From a virus, in IMG/VR virus record IMGVR_UViG_3300042390_000165, positions 1 through 23,135 of that record: a stretch of 23,135 bases of DNA; one strand, written 5' to 3'. Position 1 is the stretch's first letter. The number at the start of each line of letters is the position of its first letter. Under the pieces are notes generated by a model. It was not told where the DNA came from, ran no database searches, and was given only the letters and a program-made list of their open reading frames with translations. Of the stretch, positions 1 to 8,208 are shown in pieces. Position numbers and translations under genes: made by a program.

Positions 1-357
1 GACGGCCGTGAATGCGTCGGCCGCTGGCCTGCCAACATCATCCACGACGGCAGCAACGAGGCGGCCTTGTCGCTGAAGTCCGGCGCCCGGTTCTTCTACA
101 CAGCCAAGGCTGGGAAAGTGGATCGAGAATCCGAGAACAATCACCCCACCGTCAAACCGACCATGCTAATGGCCTATCTCTGCCGTCTGATAACTCAACC
201 AGGCGGAACCATCCTCGACCCATTTATGGGCTCTGGCTCAACCGGCAAGGCTGCAACCATCAACGGCTTCCGGTTCATCGGCATCGAACGCGACCCTGAA
301 TACCACAAGATCTCCGAGGCCAGGATCTCCAACCAACACGAAGGGCGCTTATTTTGA
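1..357 (+). CDS. DNA methyltransferase, C-terminal part (5' end outside window)
   Basis: The frame is open from the first base, so the start lies upstream. The visible 118 residues are the C-terminal part of an amino-methyltransferase (N6-adenine or N4-cytosine) of the type with motif IV before motif I. I see a GRWPANIIHDGS segment, then HPTVKPTMLM, then the AdoMet-binding motif DPFMGSGSTGKAA and a closing GFRFIGIERDPEY. The catalytic (D/N/S)PP(Y/F) motif would be upstream and is not visible. In a phage such an enzyme usually modifies the virus's own DNA against host restriction, but the target site cannot be told from this fragment. The stop overlaps the TTG start of the terminase (TTGA), so the two genes are translationally coupled. 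Family call is firm; specificity is unknown. Confidence 0.88.
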   Translation, partial: DGRECVGRWPANIIHDGSNEAALSLKSGARFFYTAKAGKVDRESENNHPTVKPTMLMAYLCRLITQPGGTILDPFMGSGSTGKAATINGFRFIGIERDPEYHKISEARISNQHEGRLF

Positions 358-2207
358 ACCTAACCGACCTCCAGCGTTCCCTCCTGGACTACCGCCGCAA
401 CCTCTACCGGCCGACACCGATGCAGACGGTGGTCGACTGGGCCGAGGCATCGCTGCGGCTGACCCAACGGCAGACCGAGCACCCCGGGCCCTTCTCGACC
501 TCGGTACGGCCTTACACCAGGGAGCCCATGGAATGTTGGAAAGACCCTACGGTCTACGAGGTGACCCTCTGCTGGGGAAGTCAGACCTCGAAAACGACCA
601 CCCTGATGGCCGGCCTGGCGTGGCTAATCGCCAACGAGCCGAGCCCGGCCTTGTGGCTGATGCCTACCGAGTCCTTGGCCAGGTCATTCTCCAAGTCACG
701 CTGGCTGCCCATGCTCGAGGACAGCCCGGCCATGCTCGAGTGTTACCCAGCCGAGGCTGACAAGATAACCAACCTCGAGCAGAACTTCACCAGGTCGACC
801 CTGACTTTCGTAGGAAGTAACAGCCCGGCCAACCTAGCCAGCCGCCCGGTTCGGGTGCTCATTGCTGACGAGGTCGACAAGTTCGCCGAGGCAACCGCCC
901 GGGAGGCCGACGCCCTCGACCTGGCCGAGCAGAGACTCAAGAGCTTCTCCAGCTCCAAGGCCTTTATGACCAGCACACCGACGGTTGTCGAAGGCCGGAT
1001 CTGGCAGCGCTTTCTTCGCGGCGACCAGCGCCGCTACTACCTGCCGTGCCCCCACTGCCGGGAGTACATCAAACTCGAATGGCGCCAGGTGACCTGGGAC
1101 GACGCCAAGGCCGAGGACGGTAAGCACGACCTGGCCAAGATCCGAGCCTCGGCTCATTACGTCTGCCAGCTCTGCCAGGGCAAAATCACCGACTCTCACA
1201 AGGTCGCAGCCCTTCGACATGGCCAATGGCGCCCAGAGAATCCCAACGCCATGCCTGGTGTTCGGTCCTACCACCTAAGCAGCCTCTACTCACCGGATCG
1301 CAAGTGCACCTGGGGATATTTGGCGGTCTCATTCCTCGAGGCCAAGGCATCGATGGCCGGCCTCCAAGGCTTCATCAACGGCAACCTGGCCGAGCCCTGG
1401 GAGCAGCAGGACGTGCAGCAGGAGCGCACCGAGACCGCGGCCACCGTGACCGTCGATGGCGGCCGCCGCTATCTGACCGCCGACGTCCAGGCCGTGGCGC
1501 CGTTCTTGTGGTGGGTGTGCCGCGAGTGGAAGGATGGCAACTCTACCCTGATTGCTGCCGGCCATGCCGATGACTTCGCAGCCCTCCGCCGGGTGCAGGT
1601 GGCCCTCGAGGTCCATGACATGGATGTCGGCATCGACTCAGGCTTCAACACGCAGACGGTTTACGACGCCTGTGCCTCCTATTCCTCGGTGACATCCAAC
1701 CCGATCAACTTCCCATGTGGACTCCGCTACCCACCGGAAGGCGGCCTCCGCAAGCCGATGGTGATCGGCTGGATGCCACTTAAAGGCCGAGAGACCGGCG
1801 CCCGGTTCACGGCAGCCACCGGGGCGGTGCATCCTTTCGGCCTGTCGACATCTTCCTCGATGAGGACCGACGTCGTGCAGCCCCTCCTGGTGTTCGACAC
1901 CGAGCACCTCCGCGATATGCTGTCCCGCCTGCGAAAAGGAGACATCGACCGGGAATGGGGCGTCCATCAGGATCCGCCCAGCGTCCAGGCCGAAGGAGCC
2001 TATATCGCCGAGCCCGACCTCTACTGGCGACACCTCGACTCACACGTCCTACGACCCCAAGCCAACCGCGCTGGCCGCATCAAGCACGTCTGGGTTAAGA
2101 GGAACCAAAAGTGGCCCGACCATCTGCACGACTGCGAAATCATGCAGCTCGCCATGGTGATGCTTTGGAATGATCTGGTTACGTCAAGCGAGTCAATAGC
2201 TACTTAA
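354..2207 (+). CDS. Terminase large subunit, lambda GpA-like
   Basis: This 617-residue protein is the DNA-packaging motor and genome-cutting nuclease. A Walker A-like stretch CWGSQTSKTTT lies at about residues 73-83. RVLIADEVD at 167-175 is the Walker B region with the catalytic acidic pair, and TSTPT at 206-210 is the usual coupling motif. Cysteine pairs at 232/235 and 271/274 look like a small zinc-binding insert, common in the GpA family. The C-terminal nuclease shows VGIDSGFNTQTVYD near residue 420 and HDCEIMQLAM at 592-601. The length fits the GpA family (about 600-700). The start is TTG at 354, within the methyltransferase stop; an ATG at 420 would remove the N-terminus. No small terminase is visible and would have to lie upstream. 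Confidence 0.93.
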   Translation: MNLTDLQRSLLDYRRNLYRPTPMQTVVDWAEASLRLTQRQTEHPGPFSTSVRPYTREPMECWKDPTVYEVTLCWGSQTSKTTTLMAGLAWLIANEPSPALWLMPTESLARSFSKSRWLPMLEDSPAMLECYPAEADKITNLEQNFTRSTLTFVGSNSPANLASRPVRVLIADEVDKFAEATAREADALDLAEQRLKSFSSSKAFMTSTPTVVEGRIWQRFLRGDQRRYYLPCPHCREYIKLEWRQVTWDDAKAEDGKHDLAKIRASAHYVCQLCQGKITDSHKVAALRHGQWRPENPNAMPGVRSYHLSSLYSPDRKCTWGYLAVSFLEAKASMAGLQGFINGNLAEPWEQQDVQQERTETAATVTVDGGRRYLTADVQAVAPFLWWVCREWKDGNSTLIAAGHADDFAALRRVQVALEVHDMDVGIDSGFNTQTVYDACASYSSVTSNPINFPCGLRYPPEGGLRKPMVIGWMPLKGRETGARFTAATGAVHPFGLSTSSSMRTDVVQPLLVFDTEHLRDMLSRLRKGDIDREWGVHQDPPSVQAEGAYIAEPDLYWRHLDSHVLRPQANRAGRIKHVWVKRNQKWPDHLHDCEIMQLAMVMLWNDLVTSSESIAT

Positions 2208-2247
2208 CTGTTGTATTACACTTGGGATCGGTGAAGATCCGCCCGAG

Positions 2248-2652
2248 GTGTTCACGTTTACCGTAGCCATCAAGAGGGCCTATCTCCGCAGTGTCTACTC
2301 GACACTGGGTGGTGTTACGCTCCTGGCTGCCCTGGCTGCTAAGTCTATCGCCGCGGCCACAGTGATCGAATCCGGCCAGGTTGTCCGGTCGACATCATCC
2401 TCCGATGTCTCGGTAGAGTTTGCCGAGCCCGGCAAAGGTGCCCCCACACCATCCGAGATGGTCGAGATGTGGGAAAGCCTGGTCGATGACTACGACCTGG
2501 CTGTCGATTACCTCGAGCAGGACGGCATCACCAGCCCCACCGACGCCCAGATCTACACCAAGATGGTGACCGTGGTTCTGGTTGCAGCCACCAGTTTCGG
2601 CGGCGACTTCTCCAACTTCCGCCGTGAGGCGAGCTATCGAGGCATGAGCTGA
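2248..2652 (+). CDS. Small head protein in the gpW (head-tail joining) position
   Basis: I do not recognise this 134-residue protein. It lies between terminase and portal, where lambda has gpW, and its stop overlaps the portal ATG (TGATG), so it belongs to the head operon. The N-terminal 40 residues are Ala/Val/Leu-rich with basic residues (AIKRAYLRSVYSTLGG), followed by a short beta-like stretch (SSDVSVEFAEPGK) and then acidic helices (MVEMWESLVDDYD). A beta-hairpin followed by a helix would suit a gpW-like fold, but that is inference from position. The start is GTG at 2248 and no clear Shine-Dalgarno precedes it. The 40-nt gap before it holds a small hairpin, GGATC/GATCC at 2225-2240 with a 6-nt loop. 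The exact start is uncertain. Confidence 0.6.
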   Translation: MFTFTVAIKRAYLRSVYSTLGGVTLLAALAAKSIAAATVIESGQVVRSTSSSDVSVEFAEPGKGAPTPSEMVEMWESLVDDYDLAVDYLEQDGITSPTDAQIYTKMVTVVLVAATSFGGDFSNFRREASYRGMS

Positions 2653-4193
2653 TGGGATTCCTCGACACCATCCTGAGCAAGTTCCGGTCGGCGCCTGTCG
2701 ACCGCTACGAAGGCGCGTCTAACTCGATCCGCCGGTCCTTCCTGGACACCAGCTACACCTCGGTGCGGTTCGATGTGACTGCCTCTACCCGGCAGCAGAT
2801 CGTCCGAAAGTCCCGATTCTTCGAGCAGAACAACGCGGTGATGAATCGCCTCGGTGACCTGTTTGAGAACTACACCGTCGGCAGCAACTTCTCGGTGCAG
2901 CCGGCTTCCTCGAATCCCGACTGGAATCTCCGAGCTAAGAAATGGTGGGACACCTGGAGCCGCTACCCTGACATCGGATCCCGGCAGTCTTTCGGCACCC
3001 TGATGTCGCTGGCAGCCCGTGGCTGGTTTTATGACGGTGAATCCTTTATCCTCCTGACCAAGGGCGAGACCAGCCGGCCCCGCCTGCAGCTAATTGAGCC
3101 GCAGCAGGTCTCCACTCCCGCTGGCCAGGAGGGCCTTCCTGATGTGTTCGACGGCGTCCGGTTCGATCCCAAGACTGGTCGGGCCATCTCCTTCTATTGC
3201 GGCCAGGAGCAGCAGCAGGGACAACTTACCGACATTCGATCCATTTCTTCCGACTCGGTGGTCCACATCTACGAGGCCCAGCGTGCGGGTCAGCTCCGCG
3301 GCCTGCCTTTTGTGGCCTGTGTGATCAACGACCTTCACGACCTGGACGACTTGCAAAAGCTCGAGATGGAAAGCTGCAAGCTCGCCTCCAGCGTGGCCCA
3401 GGTCATTAAGACAAGCTCCGGTGAGGTGCAGGCAACCAGCCTCCGATCCGGTGTTGCTGGATCCCAGGGCACCGCCCAGAACTACTACGAGAACATCTTC
3501 GGCGCCTCGGTCAAGGTGATGAAGACTGGCGACGAGTTCGAGCAGTTTAGCGCTGACCGACCCAATGTTAATATGCGCGAGTACTGGCGCAGCCTCACCG
3601 AAAAGGTGTGCGCCGGCGTCGGTATTCCTTACGTCCTGGTATTCCCAGAGTCGATGCAAGGCACCGTCTACCGGGGCTCACTTGATATGTCTTCAGTGTG
3701 GTTCCGCAGCCGTCACCAGGTGATGGCCTCGGCCGCCCGACGTATCTGGGAGTATGTGATGGAATACGCCATCCGCACCGACCCGACTCTCAGGGACAGC
3801 CCCGACGACTGGTACGAGGTGGCCATCCAGGCGCCCCGGGCTCCTAACGTCGACGTCGGTCGCAACTCTGCTGCACAGCTCGCAGAACTCGGCGCTGGTG
3901 TTACCACCTACGACGAGATCTACGGCGCCCGAGGCATCGACTGGCGATCCGCCCTGGAGGCCAAGGCCCAGCAAGCCCGGTACATCCAAGACCTGGCCAC
4001 TAAGTACGGCCTCGATGTCTCTGAGATCTCGACCGCCCAGAAGCAGCCGATAGCACCGGAGCCGGCCGCGGCCGCTCTCGAGCAGCCTCCTTCCGAAGAA
4101 ATGCCCGAGCCGATCCCGGCCGAGCCCATCGAAGAGGTGGTTGCGGTGATCGAGCCCAAGAAGCGGAAAACCAGAGCCAAGAAAACCGAATGA
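2652..4193 (+). CDS. Portal protein, lambda gpB-like
   Basis: This 513-residue protein is the portal that forms the dodecameric DNA channel at one capsid vertex. Length, place between terminase and protease, and features such as DLFENYTVGSNF near the N-terminus, AARGWFYDGESF, a VVHIYEAQRAGQLRG segment and EYWRSLTEKVCAGVGIPY match the gpB type of portal. Residues of about 460-513 form a low-complexity Pro/Glu tail ending in a basic cluster KKRKTRAKKTE, probably disordered. In lambda the portal is proteolytically trimmed during prohead maturation, and the tail could contact the protease encoded next. The ATG at 2652 overlaps the preceding stop, and the portal stop overlaps the protease start (ATGA). 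Confidence 0.92.
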   Translation: MGFLDTILSKFRSAPVDRYEGASNSIRRSFLDTSYTSVRFDVTASTRQQIVRKSRFFEQNNAVMNRLGDLFENYTVGSNFSVQPASSNPDWNLRAKKWWDTWSRYPDIGSRQSFGTLMSLAARGWFYDGESFILLTKGETSRPRLQLIEPQQVSTPAGQEGLPDVFDGVRFDPKTGRAISFYCGQEQQQGQLTDIRSISSDSVVHIYEAQRAGQLRGLPFVACVINDLHDLDDLQKLEMESCKLASSVAQVIKTSSGEVQATSLRSGVAGSQGTAQNYYENIFGASVKVMKTGDEFEQFSADRPNVNMREYWRSLTEKVCAGVGIPYVLVFPESMQGTVYRGSLDMSSVWFRSRHQVMASAARRIWEYVMEYAIRTDPTLRDSPDDWYEVAIQAPRAPNVDVGRNSAAQLAELGAGVTTYDEIYGARGIDWRSALEAKAQQARYIQDLATKYGLDVSEISTAQKQPIAPEPAAAALEQPPSEEMPEPIPAEPIEEVVAVIEPKKRKTRAKKTE

Positions 4194-6328
4194 CTAAAGT
4201 AACCAACTGGCTTTCCTACCAACCGCGCGCCTCAGTCCATGAGCCGGCGGTGCTCCAGATATTCGACCAGATCGGCGAGGACTGGTTCGGTGGCTCCGGC
4301 ATTTCTGCTAAGGCATTCTCCGATGCTCTCCAGTCTGTAGGCCCCGGCCCCCTGGTGGTCGAGATCAACAGCCCAGGTGGCAACGTCTGGGACGGCCTGG
4401 CCATCTATAATATGCTGCGAGGCCGGCAGGCGCCGGTGACTACCCGGGTGGTCGGCATCGCTGCATCGATTGCTTCGATCATTGCCCTGGCAGGTGACAG
4501 CATCGAGATGGCCGAGGCCTCGCTGTTCATGATCCATGACCCGTCTGGAATGGTGGCAGGCACCTCAGACGATATGCGGAAGATGGCCAACGCCCTCGAC
4601 CAGCACGCGGAGATCCTGGCCGGCATCTACACCAAGCGCACCGGCAAGACCTCAGCTCAGATCCGCGCGGCAATGACCACGGAAACATGGTTCACCGCCC
4701 AGGAGGCCATCCAGTTCGGTCTGGCCGACAAGACCACCGAGCAGCTCGCCATGGCCGCCTGCTGGCATCCTCGGGCTGTCACCAAGACCGCCCCCGAGAC
4801 CGTCCGAAGCAATCTTCGCCGCGGCCTCGAGCAGTATGCCGAGGGCCTCGCCGGTGATGGCCTCGAGAAGCAAACCGTCCTGGACGCCGAGGCCCTGGTG
4901 GCCGGTGAGGCGCCCACCGAGGACAAGATCCGCACAGCCAACGCCTGGTGGGGACGCAACGAGCGCTTCCTCGAGGCCGAAGCCAACACCCCTGCCGACG
5001 TGGCCGCCAACCTCTGGGGAGGTGCCGCCGGCCGTGACTGGTTCAAGGCACTCTATGCCCAGCTCGAAGCCGAGGAGGGCGAAACGACAGACAAAACACT
5101 TTCGACCGGCAGCACTAACGCTGCCGACGATGGCGCGACAACCGCGCCGACATCACAGCAGACACCACACGATATGACTGATTCCAACACCGTGGTGGCG
5201 GCCGCTCCTAGTGCGCCGACCGCCCTCGACATCGACGCAATCGTCGCCAAGGCCGTCGCCGCTGCCATCAGCGCCAAGACCATCACCGCCGCCCCTGCAC
5301 CGGAGCCCGTCGCCCCGGTTCGCATCGAGAACCTCGGCAATCCGCTGCTCGAGGCCCACAAGAAGCTACAGGCCGGTGCTGACCGCCGTTCCTGGTTGGT
5401 CTCCAACCACAGCGAGCTGTTGCGCCAGAGCGCCATCCACGCCCCGCAGAACACCAACACGTTCAACGGCAGCTTGGTTGTCGATTACCTCGCCGACGCC
5501 GTGATCGTCGTGGCCGCCAACCGCTTGGCCCTAGTCTCCGCTTTCAGCCGCAACGTCGGCTTGGATAACCTCCGCCCTCAGGCCCGTGTGCAGGTCAAGA
5601 AGTACAGCTCCGGCACCGCTGCCCAGACCAACCCGACCTCCTGGGAAACAAACAACGACAGCGTCTTGGACAACGTCCAGGTGACCGTGCAGCAGATCTC
5701 CAAGAATTTCACGATCACCCAGCAGGAGCTGAACCAAGGTTTTAGCCTGGCCGATCTGGCTGCTGGTTCCGCCGACCTGTTCGCCTACGGCATCAGCGAC
5801 AAGCTGACCGCATTGATGGTCACCGGCAATTACGGCACCGTTACCGGCATCGGCTCCGCCGCCAACTTCGACAGCTCGGACCTTCCGGCGATCCTCGCTC
5901 TGGCGAAAAACTACCGCAGCAAGAACCTCATCCTGGACGGTGGCCACCTGGCTCGCATCCAGTTCTCCGGCACCACCACCGCGGCCGCCGGAACCGCCGC
6001 GTTCCCTGACAGCCGCTACGGCCCCCTCAACAACGGCCGCTTCGGCTTCGAGGTTATCGCCGAAAACAACCGCTGGACCTCGGCCGAGAGCAACACAGTC
6101 GGCTTCGTGTGCGGCCCTGATGCCATCGCCATCGCCGCCGGCCTGCCGGTCGGTATGATCGCCGGTGAGTTTGTTGAGCAACGCACGGTCACCACCAATA
6201 ACGGCCTGAGCTGCCTGCTCTCCGTCTGGTACAGCCGCGCGACTCGCAGCCACATGGCGTCCTACGACATCATGTTCGGCGCCGCGGCCGCGGACACGGC
6301 CCAGGCCGAGATCCTGACCACCGCCTAA
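4190..6328 (+). CDS. ClpP-like prohead protease fused to major capsid protein
   Basis: This 712-residue polyprotein joins two head proteins. Residues of about 20-190 form a ClpP/S14-type serine protease related to lambda gpC: INSPGGNVWDG at 60-70, catalytic Ser in GIAASIASI (S93), His in FMIHDPSG (H116) and Asp in the FGLAD segment (D180). Residues 200-300 are charged and helical, 300-425 are Ala/Thr/Pro-rich and linker- or scaffold-like, and about 425-712 is the HK97-fold capsid domain (FNGSLVVDYLADAV, NFTITQQELNQGFSL, FVCGPDAIAIAAGLPVG). Protease-capsid fusions of this kind are known in phage genomes. Processing should release the mature capsid protein. An in-frame ATG at 5174 (residue 329) behind an A/C-rich stretch could start a separate capsid product. 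The call for both halves is firm; the cleavage site is not visible. Confidence 0.9.
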   Translation: MTKVTNWLSYQPRASVHEPAVLQIFDQIGEDWFGGSGISAKAFSDALQSVGPGPLVVEINSPGGNVWDGLAIYNMLRGRQAPVTTRVVGIAASIASIIALAGDSIEMAEASLFMIHDPSGMVAGTSDDMRKMANALDQHAEILAGIYTKRTGKTSAQIRAAMTTETWFTAQEAIQFGLADKTTEQLAMAACWHPRAVTKTAPETVRSNLRRGLEQYAEGLAGDGLEKQTVLDAEALVAGEAPTEDKIRTANAWWGRNERFLEAEANTPADVAANLWGGAAGRDWFKALYAQLEAEEGETTDKTLSTGSTNAADDGATTAPTSQQTPHDMTDSNTVVAAAPSAPTALDIDAIVAKAVAAAISAKTITAAPAPEPVAPVRIENLGNPLLEAHKKLQAGADRRSWLVSNHSELLRQSAIHAPQNTNTFNGSLVVDYLADAVIVVAANRLALVSAFSRNVGLDNLRPQARVQVKKYSSGTAAQTNPTSWETNNDSVLDNVQVTVQQISKNFTITQQELNQGFSLADLAAGSADLFAYGISDKLTALMVTGNYGTVTGIGSAANFDSSDLPAILALAKNYRSKNLILDGGHLARIQFSGTTTAAAGTAAFPDSRYGPLNNGRFGFEVIAENNRWTSAESNTVGFVCGPDAIAIAAGLPVGMIAGEFVEQRTVTTNNGLSCLLSVWYSRATRSHMASYDIMFGAAAADTAQAEILTTA

Positions 6329-6339
6329 TCGGCCAAGTC

Positions 6340-6516
6340 ATGAGAATCGCCACGACCATTGCAGTGGACAAGGCAGGCAAATCAAAGATTGTCGCCGGTC
6401 CCGAAGTCGATGCAGCCGCCCAGCGCACTGACTTTAACACTGCCAAGATTGCAGAGGGCTCAAAGCTAATCCTGTGGATACAGGGCAGCGTTGCACCGAA
6501 GATTCGTAAGGGTTAA
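6340..6516 (+). CDS. Small protein directly after the capsid gene (58 aa)
   Basis: This short frame starts at ATG 6340, 11 bases after the capsid stop, and ends at TAA 6514-6516. The product begins MRIATTIAVDKAGKSKIVAG and ends in a basic VAPKIRKG. It has a plausible beta-strand pattern and no membrane segment or cysteine. It fills almost the whole space between the capsid gene and the hairpin at 6529-6561 and uses codons like its neighbours, so I take it as real. Position suggests a minor head or decoration protein, but nothing in the sequence proves it. I do not recognise a family. Confidence 0.62.
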   Translation: MRIATTIAVDKAGKSKIVAGPEVDAAAQRTDFNTAKIAEGSKLILWIQGSVAPKIRKG

Positions 6517-6528
6517 CAAACCAAAACT

Positions 6529-6566
6529 GGGGAGGTCGCTGGATACGCTGGTGACCTCCCCTTTAA
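6529..6566 (+). terminator. Hairpin closing the head operon, likely intrinsic terminator
   Basis: A perfect 9-bp stem, GGGGAGGTC (6529-6537) with GACCTCCCC (6553-6561), encloses a 15-nt loop and is followed by TTTAA. It sits in the only gap between the capsid block and the next gene. The GC-rich stem plus a short T run suggests a factor-independent terminator, but the T run is weak, so partial termination or an RNA-stability role is also possible. Confidence 0.65.
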
Positions 6567-6581
6567 CCGAAACACAATTTT

Positions 6582-6842
6582 ATGGCCGTCCAAGCAGACA
6601 TTTCAACCGAGTACAGCATGGGCCGAGAGGGCTTTGCGCTGGTGACTACAACCGCCGCTCAGACCGGCAACTGGTCTGGCTTGATTCCGACCGAGCCGAC
6701 GGTGTTCACTTCCATTACGGGATTTGGAATATCCGGCACTTGGACCTCCAAGACCATTCCTGCTGGCTTCCCGCTGGTGGGCAATATCACCGGCTTTCAA
6801 ATCTCTTCCGGCAGCGTGGTGGCCTTCCTTGCTCGCAGCTAA
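6582..6842 (+). CDS. Small beta-rich virion-like protein (86 aa)
   Basis: I do not recognise this protein. It is rich in Thr, Ser, Gly and Val with alternating hydrophobic residues (GISGTWTSKTIPAGFPLVG, then SSGSVVAFLARS), which suggests a compact all-beta domain of the kind used for capsid decoration or fibre attachment. It starts at ATG 6582, 20 bases after the hairpin stem, behind an A/T-rich leader without Shine-Dalgarno. Its stop abuts the next ATG at 6843. The PAG step followed by a strand resembles, weakly, the two paralogs at 14602 and 14989. Role in the head is inferred from position only. Confidence 0.6.
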   Translation: MAVQADISTEYSMGREGFALVTTTAAQTGNWSGLIPTEPTVFTSITGFGISGTWTSKTIPAGFPLVGNITGFQISSGSVVAFLARS

Positions 6843-7073
6843 ATGATCGCAAACGGCATAGCACTGAATAGGTTATTCCCGGGTCAAGCCGGTGGCACCG
6901 ACCTGCCTGTGCTGCGCCGTGACCTTCTCCAGGAGGACGAGTTCTTCATCCTGCAGGAGGACGGCATCGGAAAAATCGTAATCACGTTCGGCACCTTTGA
7001 TTCCTTACTGAGAGAGGACGCTGGTTTTCTCTTTCGGGAGGACGACGGAAAACTTCAAATTCAATCAAACTGA
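6843..7073 (+). CDS. Small protein with duplicated LLxED motif (76 aa)
   Basis: Function is unknown. The protein contains two copies of a short unit: DLLQEDEFFILQEDG (residues 27-41) followed by GKIVITF, and SLLREDAGFLFREDDG (54-69) followed by KLQI. Each copy looks like a beta-turn-beta repeat with an acidic turn. A third related copy (LLKEDGLFILQEN) lies in the connector gene at 9876. Such Leu-Glu-Asp repeats occur in phage virion proteins as small add-on modules; that is general knowledge and no specific family is identified. The ATG abuts the previous stop, and the fibre gene starts 4 bases after its TGA. Confidence 0.6.
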   Translation: MIANGIALNRLFPGQAGGTDLPVLRRDLLQEDEFFILQEDGIGKIVITFGTFDSLLREDAGFLFREDDGKLQIQSN

Positions 7074-7076
7074 CCC

Positions 7077-8204
7077 ATGGCAGACTCAAAGATAACAGCC
7101 CTGACGGCCCTTACTGCGGCCGATCCCGCAAACGACATGATGCCGATTGTCGACGTGTCCGATACGTCGATGGCGGCATCCGGTACGACCAAGCGAATCT
7201 CGATCAACAACATTCTCGCTTGTTCTCCCACCGCCACCCTCGCATCCGCCACCATCACCGGCGCGGCTACGGTGGGGACGACGCTGGGTGTGACTGGAGT
7301 TTCGACGTTTGCTGCTGGCACAGTTTCGCTACCCGCTCTCACGACGACCGGAGACACTAACACTGGCATCTATTATCCTGCGGCAGACACGTTTGCTGTC
7401 ACCACGGGAGGCACCGAGCGTTATCGCGTAGACTCTACGGGGTTGGGGATTGGTGTTGCACCTAATCTTGGTTTAAATGTCCTGAAAACTTCCGACACGT
7501 CTTTCACAAATCTACCAATCAACGTTGGTTTTGCAGACTCAACTGCAATGGCTGCGGGTGTTGGTGGTGGTATTTCTTTTTCGGGGCGTTTTGACGGAAC
7601 CTCTAGTACAACCGCATACGGAATAATCTCAGGCGTCAAAGAAAACGGAACCGCCTCAAATTTTGCTGGTGCGCTTGTTTTCGGTACTCGCGATGCTGGT
7701 GGTAATACTAATATTGAGCGGTTGCGTATTAACAGCACCGGCAACATCGTGATGAAGACTGCCGGCACTGGCATCGACTTCTCCGCGACTACCGAAGGCA
7801 GCGGAACGATGACCTCCGAGCTACTGAACGATTACGAGGAGGGGACGTTTACGCCGACGCTACAATTCTCGGGGCTTAGCGTTGGGGTTACATATTCAAA
7901 TCGAACAGGAATATATACCAAAGTGGGTCGAATTGTTCATTTTAGCGGACGAATCGATCTTTCCAGCAAAGGAACATCAGTTGGTGATGCTACAATTGCT
8001 GGGCTTCCTTTTGCAGCAAATACTGGAGCGGCTTCTGTTGGATTTCAATCTTCCGTTGCTCCTTCAGATAAGCAAGCAATTCTAACTATTGATACTTCAT
8101 CTTTGATTGTTAGATACGCAAGTGGTACTACCACAGCAGCATCTACCGATACAAATTTTAGTAACAGCAGTATTCTTATCTTTGCTGGAACCTACGCCGT
8201 CTAA
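7077..8204 (+). CDS. Fibre-like virion protein with mosaic C-terminal half
   Basis: This 375-residue protein begins MADSKITALTALTAADPAND, a start common in phage fibre proteins. A Thr/Ala/Gly-rich repeated stretch follows (SATITGAATVGTTLGVTG, residues 57-75), then GDTNTGIYYPAADTF (92-106) and a LLNDYEEGTFTPTL motif (248-261) that opens the C-terminal domain. That domain contains NRTGIYTKVGRIVHFSGR and IAGLPFA, a module shared by many phage fibres that probably ends in a receptor- or surface-binding tip. The gene lies in the head region, so it could be a head fibre instead of a tail fibre. The DNA from about 7455 to 7735 and from 7861 to 8190 is clearly AT-richer than its surroundings, which suggests exchange of this part between phages. 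Confidence 0.72.
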   Translation: MADSKITALTALTAADPANDMMPIVDVSDTSMAASGTTKRISINNILACSPTATLASATITGAATVGTTLGVTGVSTFAAGTVSLPALTTTGDTNTGIYYPAADTFAVTTGGTERYRVDSTGLGIGVAPNLGLNVLKTSDTSFTNLPINVGFADSTAMAAGVGGGISFSGRFDGTSSTTAYGIISGVKENGTASNFAGALVFGTRDAGGNTNIERLRINSTGNIVMKTAGTGIDFSATTEGSGTMTSELLNDYEEGTFTPTLQFSGLSVGVTYSNRTGIYTKVGRIVHFSGRIDLSSKGTSVGDATIAGLPFAANTGAASVGFQSSVAPSDKQAILTIDTSSLIVRYASGTTTAASTDTNFSNSSILIFAGTYAV

Positions 8205-8208
8205 ACCT

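Noticed and set aside
12-299. Alternative frame overlapping the methyltransferase
   Set aside because: Its Arg/Pro/His-rich product is typical of a wrong frame; the overlapping frame carries clear methyltransferase motifs.
3090-3659. 189-codon frame on the - strand opposite the portal gene
   Set aside because: It is antisense to a conserved portal frame, and there is no gene on the - strand anywhere else in the window.
5531-6253. Long open frame of 240 codons on the - strand opposite the capsid gene
   Set aside because: It lies opposite a well-supported capsid domain in GC-rich DNA, has low-complexity Gly/Ala/Asp composition and no family likeness; a codon-bias shadow.
7077-8204. Possible diversity-generating target in the fibre gene
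   Set aside because: No reverse transcriptase, template repeat or adenine-specific substitution pattern is visible in the window; the AT-rich blocks are better explained by recombination.
8107-8208. Upstream start extending paralog A into the fibre gene
   Set aside because: The added residues come from the fibre gene's other frame; ATG 8209 lies 4 bases after the fibre stop and aligns exactly with paralog B.
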